Shown here in pieces: positions 32,611 through 43,716 of a DNA stretch of 64,000 nt. Positions within the stretch are counted from its first letter, which is position 1. Each line of letters begins with the position of its first letter. This DNA comes from Salvia splendens (Eukaryota; Streptophyta; Magnoliopsida; Lamiales; Lamiaceae), in assembly GCF_004379255.2 (NCBI RefSeq), contig NC_056049.1:17282063-17346062 (forward strand), written 5' to 3'. The notes below the pieces were generated by a model. It ran no database searches. It was not told the DNA's origin and saw only the letters and a list, made by a program, of their open reading frames with translations. Position numbers and translations under genes: made by a program.

Positions 32611-33540
32611 CCCTTGTCAACGATAACACAAGTCAGCCTTCAACAAAAACATATTACCATGCATGTCCTATCGTTTCTTTCACCGTTCTCTCAAAATTAC
32701 CCAACCCAACGTTCGTCACAAAGATGGAAAAACACACCATAATATATTTCAACGTATCTCACGTGATCACATCATTAAACACGTTCCTTGGACATACATG
32801 CATCATATAATACTTTTAAACTTGAAAATAAGTGTCCTTTTATCAAAGCAGAAAACTGGCAGAACTGCGCGACCGTTTTATAAAAATCACTAAAAATTCA
32901 CCCGACCTCATATGAAGCTAAATTTTGGTCACAACACAGAATACAAATTCAAGTTCATCCTGAAAAATTTTCACATTGAAATCACGTCGTTTAGTCAGTC
33001 AAATCAATAATTAAACTCTCTGGTCGGAACATAAAATTTCTAACAGCACTGCGCAGTTCATTTGAAAACATATTACCCTTGTCAACGATAACACAAGTCA
33101 GCCTTCAACAAAAACATATTACCATGCATGTCCTATCGTTTCTTTCACCGTTCTCTCAAAATTACCCAACCCAACATACGTCAAAAGGGTGTAAAGACAC
33201 ACGTAACACATTCCAACTTATCACAAGTGATTTCAACATTTAAACACGTTCCTTGGACATACATGCATCATATAATACTTTGAAACTTGAAACTAGGTGT
33301 CATTTTAAAAAGGCAGAAAACTGGCAGAACTGCGCGACCGTTTTGTAAAAATCACTATAAATTCACCCGACCTCATATGAAGCTAAATTTTGGTCACAAT
33401 ACAGAGGGCACATTCAAGTTCAACCATGAAGAGTTTTACACCGAAATCACGTCATTTAGTCAGTCACATCACATATTAAACTCTCTGGTCGGAACATACA
33501 ATTTCTGACAGCACTGCGCAGTTCATTTGAAAAATTTACC
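32611..33540. repeat. 465-bp tandem duplication inside the solo LTR
   Basis: 'cccttgtcaacgataacaca' occurs at 32611 and 33076, and the following text stays alignable for the whole period ('cctatcgtttctttcaccg', 'cttggacatacatgcatcat', 'gcgcgaccgtttt', 'gcactgcgcagttcatttga'). The copies differ at several percent of sites. Confidence 0.88.
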
Positions 33541-35774
33541 ATAAATTCATCCAATGCCTAAAAAGGCTCAAAGTTTTACACGACTTAGAAAACACTTCAA
33601 ATTTTCATATAGTTCAAGAATCACATCAATCGGAGGTCATTTGGTTAGTCAAAAAGAAAACGAAACATTCTTGGCGAGAACACAGGTTTCTGGCAGATTT
33701 GCGCAGTCAACTTCAAAAAATTATTAAAAACTCATTTTTCAATAAAAAGGGCTGAAATTTACACGAAACACAGGTAACACCTTGAAGTTTACTCAGTAAA
33801 ATTTTCATATCAAAATTCGGCCGTTTGATAGGTCAATTACTCATCAGAAGCTATTGGTCGAACATCACAGATAACAGATACACAATTTCTAAATTAGGGT
33901 TTCCTTCTCAATCATCCAAACACCAATTCTCATGTTTATAACACACAATCATGCTTGATAAGACTCTCTTAATCATGTTTGCACAGAACTTACATCATTC
34001 ACCAAAGATTCCAATCAAACTTCACACAATTCAATTGAAACGCATATTTATCAAGGTTTTCAAGCAAACTCACTTTCCCCACCGATTAAACTTGCGATCT
34101 ACGATTTCTACACCCACTACATGCATGTAGGATTCAAGAACATGGTTCAAATGAAAAGAATGAGGAAAAGTGAAGCCAATATACCTTCTTTGACACAACG
34201 AATCGGTAGAACCAAGAAACGAGGTGATTCGTCTGAGATTCTTGAAAATAACTTCAATGGATGCAAGAAACAATGGTGGAAGAAGTTTTTTGGAGAGAAT
34301 GTGGAGAGGGAGGAGGGAGGCACGAAAATTGAGGGAGAATGGGGACTAGGGTTTAGTTTAGGTGTTTTTATAGGATTAGAGTTAGGTTTAAAATCAATTA
34401 ATTAATTAATTGTGGGGAAAAATACAATTAAATAAATCCCACAATTAAGAGAATAAAATAAGCATGTGGGAAGGGGAGGAAATTTTTGAAAATTCCATGT
34501 AGGAATAGCAAGGAATTTATTTGGTATTTACTTGGAGAGAATATATTCACAACTTAGGAAATAAAAGTGAATATTTCATAAATAAGGGAACAAAATAAAT
34601 TAAATCTCCAAGTATGAAAATAATGGTGGGGGGCCGAAAATTTCCATAAGGAATTGCACAAGGAAATAATTTAAATCCTCAATTAAAAGAATAGGATTTA
34701 AATTAGGCAATTTATTTATAGGAAAAAGGCTACCATAAAATAGGCAACAATTAATTAAATTCCCACAAGGAAAATATTGCATAGGGGGCGTGTGATATGG
34801 AAAAAAAGTAGGAGAAAAATATTCACATCACCAATTAATTAGACATAGGAATTTATTTGAATAAAAAGGGATTCCACATATTAGGAAACAAATAAAATAT
34901 CCTCCAAAATTTAGTGGAGGGGCCGAAAATTGCTAACCAAGGAATGTCCCAACTCTCTATTTATTTTAGGTGAAAAATAAATTATAACATGATTTAATTG
35001 GATTAGATTCAAAGGAAGAGAGTCAATAAAGCACCAATTAAATCAAATGAAAATAATTCTTTCTCCTATAGGAGATTTTCGAAAACTCCCAAGGAAAATA
35101 AAAATGGAGTTCGAATTCCATGTAGTACCATTTAGGGGTCATTTGGTTTGGATTTAATTTGGATAAGTATCCCAAGACAATTAATTAAATCCAAGAAATG
35201 AAATACTATTTCAATAATTAGGAAGGGCCGAAAATTCCAATGAATTGGCTCGAAAAATATAAATGCATGATCCTATTAATTATTTCCCCACATTGGAAAA
35301 TATAAAACATCAAGCTCATCATTCCACATTAACCATGAAAATTTATTTCACGCAAAACACTTAATCACATAGAAACGAAAGTTTCATAATTCCAAGAATC
35401 CAAAATTCGAATAACATATAAGAAAAGTCACAAAAAAATTTGGGATGTTACAACCCAGTAGATAGAGTAATCTAGCTTTGATTTCACAAGTCCAGTATTT
35501 TAAATACTCGACCCACTTGTTGCGTGGCAGCAGCCAAACCCTCCCAAAACATCTTGAATGTAGTCTCGTAGCACGTCCGTCCTCGTGCGATCGATCCTTT
35601 AATTCCCTATACTAGCCAATAGTATAGTGGGTTGAGGTTTTGAAGTAGAAAAAGTGTATCCAACGACCATTTTTGATAGATTAATGATCTCTTAGACCCT
35701 GTGATCTAGCGAATCCTCTGGACCTGTTGGATTGAGAAATACCAAGTGCACATGCTCTTTTTAGCTACTTCAAA

Positions 35775-35795
35775 TGGCACTGTTGCTGGGGATGG
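35775..35795 (+). other. degenerate tRNA-Asp primer-binding site (Athila copy 2)
   Basis: TGGCACTGTTGCTGGGGATGG matches the Athila site TGGCGCCGTTGCCGGGG with three differences in the first 17 bases, immediately after the LTR. Confidence 0.75.
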
Positions 35796-35874
35796 ATGGT
35801 GTTATTTGTGTTTCCGATGTTTTGGTGTAAATAGTTAATTTACTTTGTTTTCTTTTGTTTTTCTTGTTCAGTTT

Positions 35875-37767
35875 ATGAGCAGAGGTTCAAAGTTTGGACA
35901 CTGGAACAACTCACCCAGTTGGAGGGTCACCCAATCTAGTTGGCTGGTCAAGGAAGCAGTATTCCCTGTCACCACCAGGTCAGAGTTAACAACAAGAGAT
36001 CCAGTCCAGTTGAGTTCGGAAAGTGACGAAGACTTAACCTCACCAATCAAGGAAGTATTGTCATCTTCAAACTCAGGAAGAGAAGAGGGTGTTGTCATGG
36101 CCGCTGAACCAGTTAATGATCCCAAGATTGGCTCACTCAACGCCCATCTGAATGGCGAACCATCCCAAGCCATTGTCATTACCCAGGCCTAGCAGGCGAT
36201 CGATATCAAAACAAACTGCTGGCTGTGATGCCGCATTTATACGAACGGAAGATTGAGTGCCCACATGAATTTCTCCATGAGTTTTGAAAACTCTGCAGTA
36301 TTCAGAAGAGATCCCCTAATTCGACTGAGGAGGATTATAGACTGCACGCTCTCCCATTTGCGCTAAAATGTGAGGCCAACACATGCTTATTAAGGTTATC
36401 GGCCAACTCTATCCGCATGTGGGCAAATTTTAGACTAGTTTTCTTGGACTACTTCTTTCCCACGAACAAGACTCATGCTCTCAAGAAGGATATTCAAGTA
36501 TGCAGACAAGATTATGATGAGTCATTGAGTCAATATTGGCCACGCTTCAAGGGACTGCTCGATTCATGTCCTAACAACCGAATGATCAAAGCAGAAGTCT
36601 ACAACATCTTCTATGAAAAGACGAATCCAGAGTCCAAGGATTTGATGAACTCCTCGAGCGGGGGGAATTTAACAAAGAAACGTGTGAGCGAGGCCAGAGA
36701 GATTCTAGGAAGATTGATTGATGCAAAGAAGGCGTATAATCAGTCGCGTGCCATTCTTAGGAGAAGATCAACTAATTCAGTCACCGAGCAAGACGATGAA
36801 AAGGTAGATGCCCGAATTGATAGATAAGAAAATGCACTCTTGAGTGCTATAGAGAAAAGTAATCAACCTGCCCCACTAGAAAAGGCGAAAGCGTCAGGTC
36901 CAGAGGAATTGCAACCTCAACCATACTATGGTCCACCAGGGGAAGGAGATTTCCAATCCCAGGCATATTCAATAGGAAGCTGGAATCCGAATGGGAGCTG
37001 GAACCCAGGGAATCAAAGGGATGCCCCATGGAGGGATCACCCTAACTTTAGATGGACTGAAGGTAACCCGCATCCATTGGAACATCAGTCTAACTGTTCT
37101 GGAAGAAATCAGGAGGGGCAGAACAATTGGGGCAACTGGAATCAAGGCAACCAGTCCAACTGGGCAAATAGGAATCAGAACAATCCAGCAAATTCCTATG
37201 TGCCACCCCATCAGAGGAATTACCAAGGCAATAACTCAAACCCTCAACTCAATTACCAAGGGAATCAAGGATCGGGTAATCAATACAACAACAACTAGGG
37301 GTCTCAAGGGAATTTCCATTCAAATCAAGGACATGGACCTAACCACCATCAAGGACCGAGTGCCAGTCAGCCGAGCTCCAGACAACCGAAGAGCCTCGAT
37401 GAGATAGTAAATGATTTGGTCAGTTCGCAGCAGCACCTTCAGAATAATATGCAGTCCAATAATGATGTGGTACATAAGCTTCATGACGTTCAGGTGGAAC
37501 ATAAGGCATCTATGGATATGCCGGCGAAGCAATTATCCCGGATCGCCACTTCCCTGAGTGAAATGCGTGGGAATGAAGGAAGAATCCCTGCCACAGTTAA
37601 GCCACCAGATAGGGCTAACATCAGTAAAATCACCCTTAGGTCCGAACAAGAGTACAAAGGTCCGACAATGAGGATTGATGAAGGGACACCTACTGAGGTG
37701 AGCAAAGAAGGAGATGATTTTGCCCATCAAAAGGAAGACACTGGGACAAAGGAAGCAGAAACAAGGT
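35875..37767 (+). pseudogene. Athila copy 2 Gag, broken
   Basis: The ATG at 35875 opens MSRGSKFGHWNNS. 'KIGSLNAHLNGEPSQAIVI' parallels copy 1 before a TAG at about 36190. The capsid region resumes at 36417 with 'DYDESLSQYWPRFKGLLDSCPN', 'VYNIFYEKTN' and 'DLMNSSSGGN'. Then come Asn/Gln-rich 'GNQRDAPWRDHPNFRW' and 'NSYVPPHQRNYQGN', a coiled-coil-like segment 'LQNNMQSNNDVVHKLHD', and 'NISKITLRS'. Stops also occur at about 36825 (TAA), 37297 (TAG) and 37767 (TAA). The order is identical to copy 1, so the two copies are one family. It is not translatable as a whole. Confidence 0.85.
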
Positions 37768-37899
37768 AAGCTAGAACATAGGATGATAACCAGATCGGTG
37801 ACTTGAGAGAACCACTACCCCGAATAGCTGACCCATTTTTCCTAGACCCAGGAACTGAAGTGGATAAAGAAGAAGTAAGGAAAGAGACTGGAGAGTCTT

Positions 37900-40570
37900 C
37901 CAAACACAGTCAAACAAGTAAAACCCTTTCCCTACCGAGGGGAAGTCAGAAAAAAGAAAGATGATCCAGTAGACTTCATGGAAATCTTCGGCAAGTTGGA
38001 AATCAACCTGCCATTCCTGCTGGCTCTAAAGCTGCCTCTTTTCAGCAAATTTATCAAGGAGTTCATCGCCGGGAAGACTAAACCTAATGGCAAAATAGTG
38101 ACCGGAGAAAGCGTTTCAGCAGTGATTCAGAAGCAGAGGATGCCATCAAAATGCATTGACCTATGTATGTTCACTCTGCCCATTTCAATTGGGGAAATTA
38201 GAATTGAGCAAGCTATGTGTGATCTAGGAGCTTCGATAAATGTTTTACCGCTTTCCATCTACAAGAAGTTGGTAGGAGTACGAATGGTTGACACGAAAGT
38301 GGTGATCCAGTTAGCGGATAGGTCATGCATTAGTCGAGAGGGTGTGTTAGAAAATGTGATAGTTAAGGTGCATGGTTTCTTGTATCCAACCGATTTCCAT
38401 GTTATTAGGATTAGTGAAAATGATTTTGCTGAGTTTAGCGGAGTGCTTTTAGGTAGACCATTCCTAAGCACCGCTAAGACCATAATTAATGTTTTTGATG
38501 GAACAATTTGTCCGGATTATCATGCGGAGAAATTCACGTTTAATATTGATGAGGCTATGAAAAAACCTTTAGATGTGGAGAATCTTCATGCTGTGGATAT
38601 TATTAACCACTTTGTTCAAGAATATCTTGAGACTAAATTAATGCAGCAACAAATTGATAATTCAGAACTGAGCCATTCCATTGATAAGGAGGTAGCAGGT
38701 TGGTGCGAAGCAATGAACACACTGGAGTTGACAGATGAAGAGCTAGCAGAGGCGATTGTGGAATTCCGTAAGTGTCCGACGTCTGCTAGGTCAAGGGGAT
38801 CAGCCCATCTGGCCAGTGTGGAAAAGTTACCAGATCCAGAGGAGTCAACCACAAGTGAAATGGAAAAAACCCCCTGCCCCAGGAGACAAGTTTACCAAGG
38901 AAGGAGTTGAAGACACTTCCACCATGCCTGATGTATGCTCACCTAGAAGCGAATGAGACGTTCCCTGTGATCGTCAACAACAACCTGACCCAGGAGCAGG
39001 AGGGTAAATTACTGGAAGTGCTCATAAAGAATAAGAGAGCCATAGGGTGGACTCTATCAGATCTGGTGGGAATCAGTCCCGATCTCTGCATGCATCATAT
39101 TCATTTGGAAGAAGGCGTGAAGGCCTACCGGGATTCACAGAGGAAATTGAACCCGAACATGAGAGAAGAAGTCTCGAAGGAGGTGCTGAAGTTACTGTCC
39201 TTGGGAATCATCTACTCGATCCCAGATAGTGAGTGAGTTAGTCTGGTTCACATGGTGCCGAAGAAGTCGGGTATACAGGTGGTGAAGAATGAAAAGAAAG
39301 AGCTCGTACCCACGCGATTAGTCACGGGGTGGAGAATGTGCATCAACTACCGTAAGTTGAATACAGGAACTCGAAAAGACCATTTCCCCTTGCCTTTCAT
39401 TGACCAGATGCTGGAGAGGTTAGCCGAGAAACAATACTTTTGTTTTCTTGACGGTTACAGTGGCTACTTTCAGATTTATGTCAACCCAGAGGATCAGGAC
39501 AAGACAACATTCACTTGCCCTTTTGGCATGTATGCTTATAGGAGAATGCCCTTCGGTCAATGCAATGCACCTGGAACTTTCCAAAGGTGTATGATGAGCA
39601 TTTTCTCCGACCTGGTAGAAGAGTGTATTGAAATCTTCATGGACGACTTCACTGTCTATGGAGATTCTTTGAGTTGTTCTTAGGTCATCTGGACGTTGTT
39701 CTGAGGAGGTGTCAAGAGAAGAACCTCGTCCTCAACTTCGAGAAGTGTCATTTTATGGTCCCAGAGGGAATCATCCTGGGGTATGTTGTGTCTGAGAGAG
39801 GAATCCAAGTCGACAAGGCGAAGGTGGATGTAATCTCGAAGCTACCTTATCCCACAAGTCAGAAGGAAGTGGGAGGATTCTTAGGTCATGCGGGTTTTTA
39901 CCGAAGGTTCATAAAGGATTTTGCGAAGATCGCGCAACCATTTACCCGTTTCCTGCAGAATGATGTCGATTTTATCTTTGCTGAGGCATGTCAAGGGGCC
40001 TTCCAACTCCTGAAGGATAAGCTTGTATCAGCCCCGATAATCAGAGCTTCATTCTGGAATCACCCCTTCGAGGTGATGTGCGATGCCAGTGACTACGCCG
40101 TCGGAGCAGTGCTAGGTCAAAGAATTGATGGGAAGAGCAATGTAATTTTCTATGCCTCGAAGACTCGTAACCAGGCCTAGAAGAATTACGACACCACAGA
40201 GAAAGAAATGCTAGTTGTTGTGTATTCCTTCAAGAAGTTCTGACCATATCTACTTGGGTCGAGGGTGATAGTGTTCACTGATCACGCAGCTATTAAGTAT
40301 CTGTTGGCAAAGAAGGAGTCTAAGCCAAGACTAATCCGATGGGTGTTGTTACTGCAAGAATTCGATTGGGAAGTGAGGGATAAGAAGGGGACCGAGAATA
40401 AGATAGCCGATCATCTAAGCAGAATTTTTCAAGGAGATACAGAGGAGGCTATATCAGATGCACTCCCAGAAGAGCATCTTTATTATGTGGGAAATTCTTC
40501 TAGACCGATTAGATGGATGGAAGTGCTAGCGTTAACTGGTCCAGGAGATTCAGAAAAAAGGGAAGTTTAA
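37900..40570 (+). pseudogene. Athila copy 2 protease, reverse transcriptase and RNase H, broken
   Basis: The protease frame 37978-38908 has 'AMCDLGASINVLPLSIY' and 'GVLLGRPFL'. Reverse transcriptase blocks follow in shifted frames: 'AIGWTLSDLVGISPDLCMHH' (39.0 kb), 'CFLDGYSGYFQIYV' (39.45 kb), 'EIFMDDFTVYGDS' (39.64 kb). RNase H has 'VMCDASDYAVGAVLGQ' (40.08 kb), 'TTEKEM' (40.2 kb) and '[13 protein letters not shown]' (40.28 kb). Breaks: a frameshift near 38.9 kb, TGA at 39234-39236, a small deletion and frameshift near 39670, TAG at 40178-40180, a TGA near 40243 and TAA at 40568-40570. Motif residues survive better than the frame, as expected for neutral decay. Confidence 0.88.
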
Positions 40571-40693
40571 GCTGAATGCAGAGCCTTGGTTCACAGACCT
40601 GGCAAATTTCTTAGTCACGGGAGAACTCCCTTGTGAGCCAGAAGTTTCTCGGGCCCAGAGAATGAAAATTAGGAGTGAAGCCAAGTACTATTT

Positions 40694-41894
40694 TTGGGAC
40701 GATCCTTACCTCTGGAGAGAATGGGTTCAGACCGTGTAATAAGAAGGTGTATTCCGGAATGGGAACAGAGAGACGTATTGGACCATTGCCATGCATTGGC
40801 ATGCGGTGGGCATTTTGGCCCAAGGAAAACTGCTAGGAAAGTTTTGGACAGCGGGTTTTACTGGCCCACATTTAATAGAGACGCGTATGAGTATTGCCAG
40901 AGTTGTGGTCGCTGCCAACAGATCTGGAGAATCTCCGTACGCGACGAAATGCCCCAGGTCCCAGTGATTGTCTGTGAAGTGTTTGATGTCTGGGAGATGG
41001 ACTTCATGGGTCCATTCCCGTCTTCCTACGGAAATTCTTATATACTGGTGGCAGTAGATTACGTTTCAAAATGGATAGAGGCTAAGGCGACTGCCACGTG
41101 TGAAGCAAATGAAGTCACGAAATTCCTAAAGGCCAATATTTTCAGCCGCTACGGAGTGCCGTGGGCAGTGATTTCAGATCAAGGAACACATTTCTGCAAC
41201 CGCACCATGGAGGCCCTGATGAAGAAATACGAAGTACATCACAGGTTGTCCACTCCATATCATCCACAGAGTAACGAACAAGCAGAGATCTCCAACCGGG
41301 AGATAAAAGGAATTTTGGAGAAAACAGTTAACCCGTCGAGGAAAGACTGGAGCAAACTTTTGGATGATGCTCTCTGGGCCTACCATACTGCGTTTAAGAC
41401 CCCCATAGGAATGTCGCCTTACAAGATCGTTTTCGGCAAGATGTGCCATCTCCTTGTGGGCGTTGAACATAGAGCTTATTGGGCGGTCAAGGAGATGAAT
41501 CTGAAGCCCCAAGCCTATGAGAAAGAGAGGAAACTTCAACTACAAGAGCTGGAGGAATTGAGACTTGAGTCGTATGATGCGGCAATGTGGTACAAAGAAA
41601 AAACGAAGTTGTGGCACGAGAAAAAACCTCCGGGTCAAGGAATTGCAAGTTAGCCAGAAAGTTCTTTTGTTCCAATCGAGGCTAAAGTTAATGCCGGGAA
41701 AGCTGAAGTCTAAATGGATAGGACCCTACACGATCGTTGGCCTTCGAGCAAATGGAGCTGTGGAAATTCAGGGAAGCGCTTCTAACTCTATACATTTTCT
41801 TGTTAATGGCCACAAAGTCAAGGTATTCAGGGATAGTTCAGAGATGTGTGTGGTGGAAGAGATTCCACTGCGCATGATTTCCACTATCGCCTAA
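40694..41894 (+). pseudogene. Athila copy 2 integrase
   Basis: The frame 40694-41653 has the HHCC zinc region ('[11 protein letters not shown]', '[10 protein letters not shown]'). It also has all three catalytic acidic residues of the DDE core: D in '[11 protein letters not shown]', D in '[10 protein letters not shown]' and E in '[15 protein letters not shown]'. '[20 protein letters not shown]' follows. The C-terminal part shifts frame at about 41.6 kb and continues to 41894 with the GPY/F-like 'SKWIGPYTIVGL' and 'NGHKVKVF'. Integrase inserts element DNA into the genome. An in-frame TAA upstream (near 40738) and the frameshift make it non-functional as it stands, but it is the best preserved part of this copy. 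Confidence 0.88.
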
Positions 41895-42596
41895 CTGGTC
41901 AGGTTGTTTAGGTATTCGAGGGAATTCTTGGGTCAGGTAAATAGGAATGAAGTTTTAAAATATGTGGACTGAACTAGGATATTCCCAACAATATTTAAAC
42001 ACATTTTGTAAATAATGTGAATATATGTTTTTAATCTAAAAAAAGATAACCCAAACAAAGAAAAAAATTATTTAGCCAAAAATATTTTTGAAACACCGAG
42101 CATACCTGGGAAAGCAATTTGAGATTGGAAATATTTTTTAGATTCACATCCCCTTGACCAGGTTGTTCGGTGTCTCATCTTTAGTTAAAATTTTTCTAAG
42201 TGTTGGAGGGATTTGAGCAGGGAGAATTGAGAGAAAATTTTTAAAGGATCATATGTCATGAAGGGGGGGAAGAAACGGACGAAAAGAGGGGGAGATTTCA
42301 AAATTTAAAATTTTAATTTCAAATTCTGGGAAGTGTGCGGTCCCTTGCGTCATGCCGCAACCGTTCGACTTCACCTTTTTATTATTATTTTATTTTATAT
42401 CCTTTCTTTTTCTTTTTCCTCATTTTCAGTTTTTCCTTCTATTTTCTTTCTTTTACCTTAAAACTTCCCCTCAACTCCTTAACTTCCCTTCCCCAAATTA
42501 TTTCTTCCATAACTCCAAATTTATTTTCCCTAACTCACCAATTCTCTCTACAGTTTCGACAACCGCACCGTGAACCACCACCACCACCGCTCATCA
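41895..42596 (+). other. non-coding spacer between integrase and downstream ORF in Athila copy 2
   Basis: AT-rich, with a C/T-rich stretch at 42380-42560. It contains no conserved frame. It corresponds to the pol-ORF3 spacer of Athila elements. Confidence 0.55.
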
Positions 42597-43716
42597 GATG
42601 GAGAAACAACCCACGACCCGCCAATCCCACCGGAAAAATGCATAATCTCCCAAAGGAACGGCCAGTGAGACATCAAAGAAGGCGTCCTCTTCAAACCCTA
42701 CTACCCAAAAACAGCCGGCAGTGCCACCACCAGAGATTGCTGTGTCCACGCCTGCTCCGACCACAATACCCGCACCCGCCGCAGTCCCTCCACCGCCAGA
42801 AATTGCTACGAGCGCGCCTATTGTCAGGCCGCTCCCATTGCTGCAACAACCGCTGACAACTCCTACCCTGAGCAACTCATGAGAGAGTTTGTGAAGAGAT
42901 TCGGGCCCAAGGAGAAGCCGAGCAAGTTCTTCACGTGAATGGCCGAAGAATTCAAAAAAGGAAGAAGCCGCTTCACAACTCACCCCTTGGAAATCCCTGC
43001 CCGACCACAAACCCTGGTAGAAACACCAACATCTCAAACCTTAACCACATACAGAGAAAACCCTCAAATTCCACCCGAAACCCTAGCCCAGGAAATAACC
43101 CCCACAGTACCAAATTCCCATATCGAGGCCCAATCCCCTACCGAACCCCCCATAGATGAAGAAGAGAACACCGAAGAAGGGGAAGATAAAGTCGAAGAGG
43201 AAGAAGAGGAAGAGGGTAAGGCTGGAGGGGATGACCAAAGTCCTGGGGCAGGGGTGGAGGGTGATGAGGGCAGTGAGGCAGAGGGAGATGAGAAGGTTGA
43301 TGGTAGTGAGGCAGAGGGAGATGGGGAGGCTGATTCTGAAGGCGAGGGGGGTAGGAAAGCAAGCTGAAGAAAGTGACAGGGATAGTGAGGTACAGGAGGA
43401 TGAGGTAGAGGATATGATAGTTGAGGCCGAGAAGGCTAAAGAGTATATTGAGAGCAAAGAAGATGAGGGAGATGAGAGAGCAGTAGAGAGTGATGTAGAG
43501 TCTGTTGAAGAGGAAGCCGAGGATTGAGGGGCTGAGAAAGAGATCGAGGCCGAGATCATCTTGATAGATGATGTTACATCAGAGGACAAGGGAACCCCGA
43601 CAGATGAGAGAACGTCTAGGAGACATTCTCGTCTGGCCAGGAAGATGGAAGATTTAGCGCTGGCAACCCAGATCGGGGAACTAATATCGAGCGATCTTGA
43701 GGAAACAGGGGAGATT
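42597..43716 (+). pseudogene. Athila copy 2 downstream ORF, N-terminal part
   Basis: Begins at an ATG at 42597 after the spacer. It encodes, in several shifted frames, a Pro-rich segment ('PEIAVSTPAPTTIPAPAAVP') and 'REFVKRFGPKEKPSKFFT'. A long Glu/Asp-rich region (43155-43530) follows, with 'EEEEEEEGKAGGDD' and 'EGDGEADSEGEGG', and then 'SRRHSRLARKMEDLALATQ'. The composition matches the variable N-terminus of the third ORF of Athila elements. Stops and frameshifts occur at 42641, 42937, 43366 and 43526. It is interrupted at 43717 by a solo LTR and resumes at 46649. Function is unknown; an envelope-like role has been proposed for this position in Athila, and nothing here tests that. Confidence 0.65.

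Larger units (their letters stand above)
31508..35452 (-). mobile_element. chromovirus (Tekay)-type solo LTR with ACCCA target duplication
   Basis: 3945 bp from TGTCACGACCGCCC to GGGATGTTACA, bracketed by ACCCA at 31503-31507 and 35453-35457. No internal region. Shared LTR blocks are 'tgcagggctgagtacttgatgtactc' (32003 on, split here only by reading) and the 'gcctac/gaattcg' region near 32.3 kb. It is longer than its relatives, partly because of an internal 465-bp tandem duplication. Confidence 0.9.
30282..35772 (+). repeat. 5' LTR of Athila copy 2, split by a solo LTR
   Basis: Starts TGATAAAGCTCG and ends TAGCTACTTCA two bases before the primer site. The left part is 30282-31507 and the right part 35453-35772, with the five bases ACCCA duplicated by the insertion. 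A TATA box TATATAAA is at 30585-30592. Confidence 0.8.

Noticed and set aside
42594..43037. Gly/Ala-rich minus-strand frame
   Set aside because: Antisense of the Pro-rich N-terminus of the Athila third ORF.
43083..43589. Ser-rich minus-strand frame opposite the Glu-rich Athila segment
   Set aside because: It is the antisense of the acidic low-complexity region.
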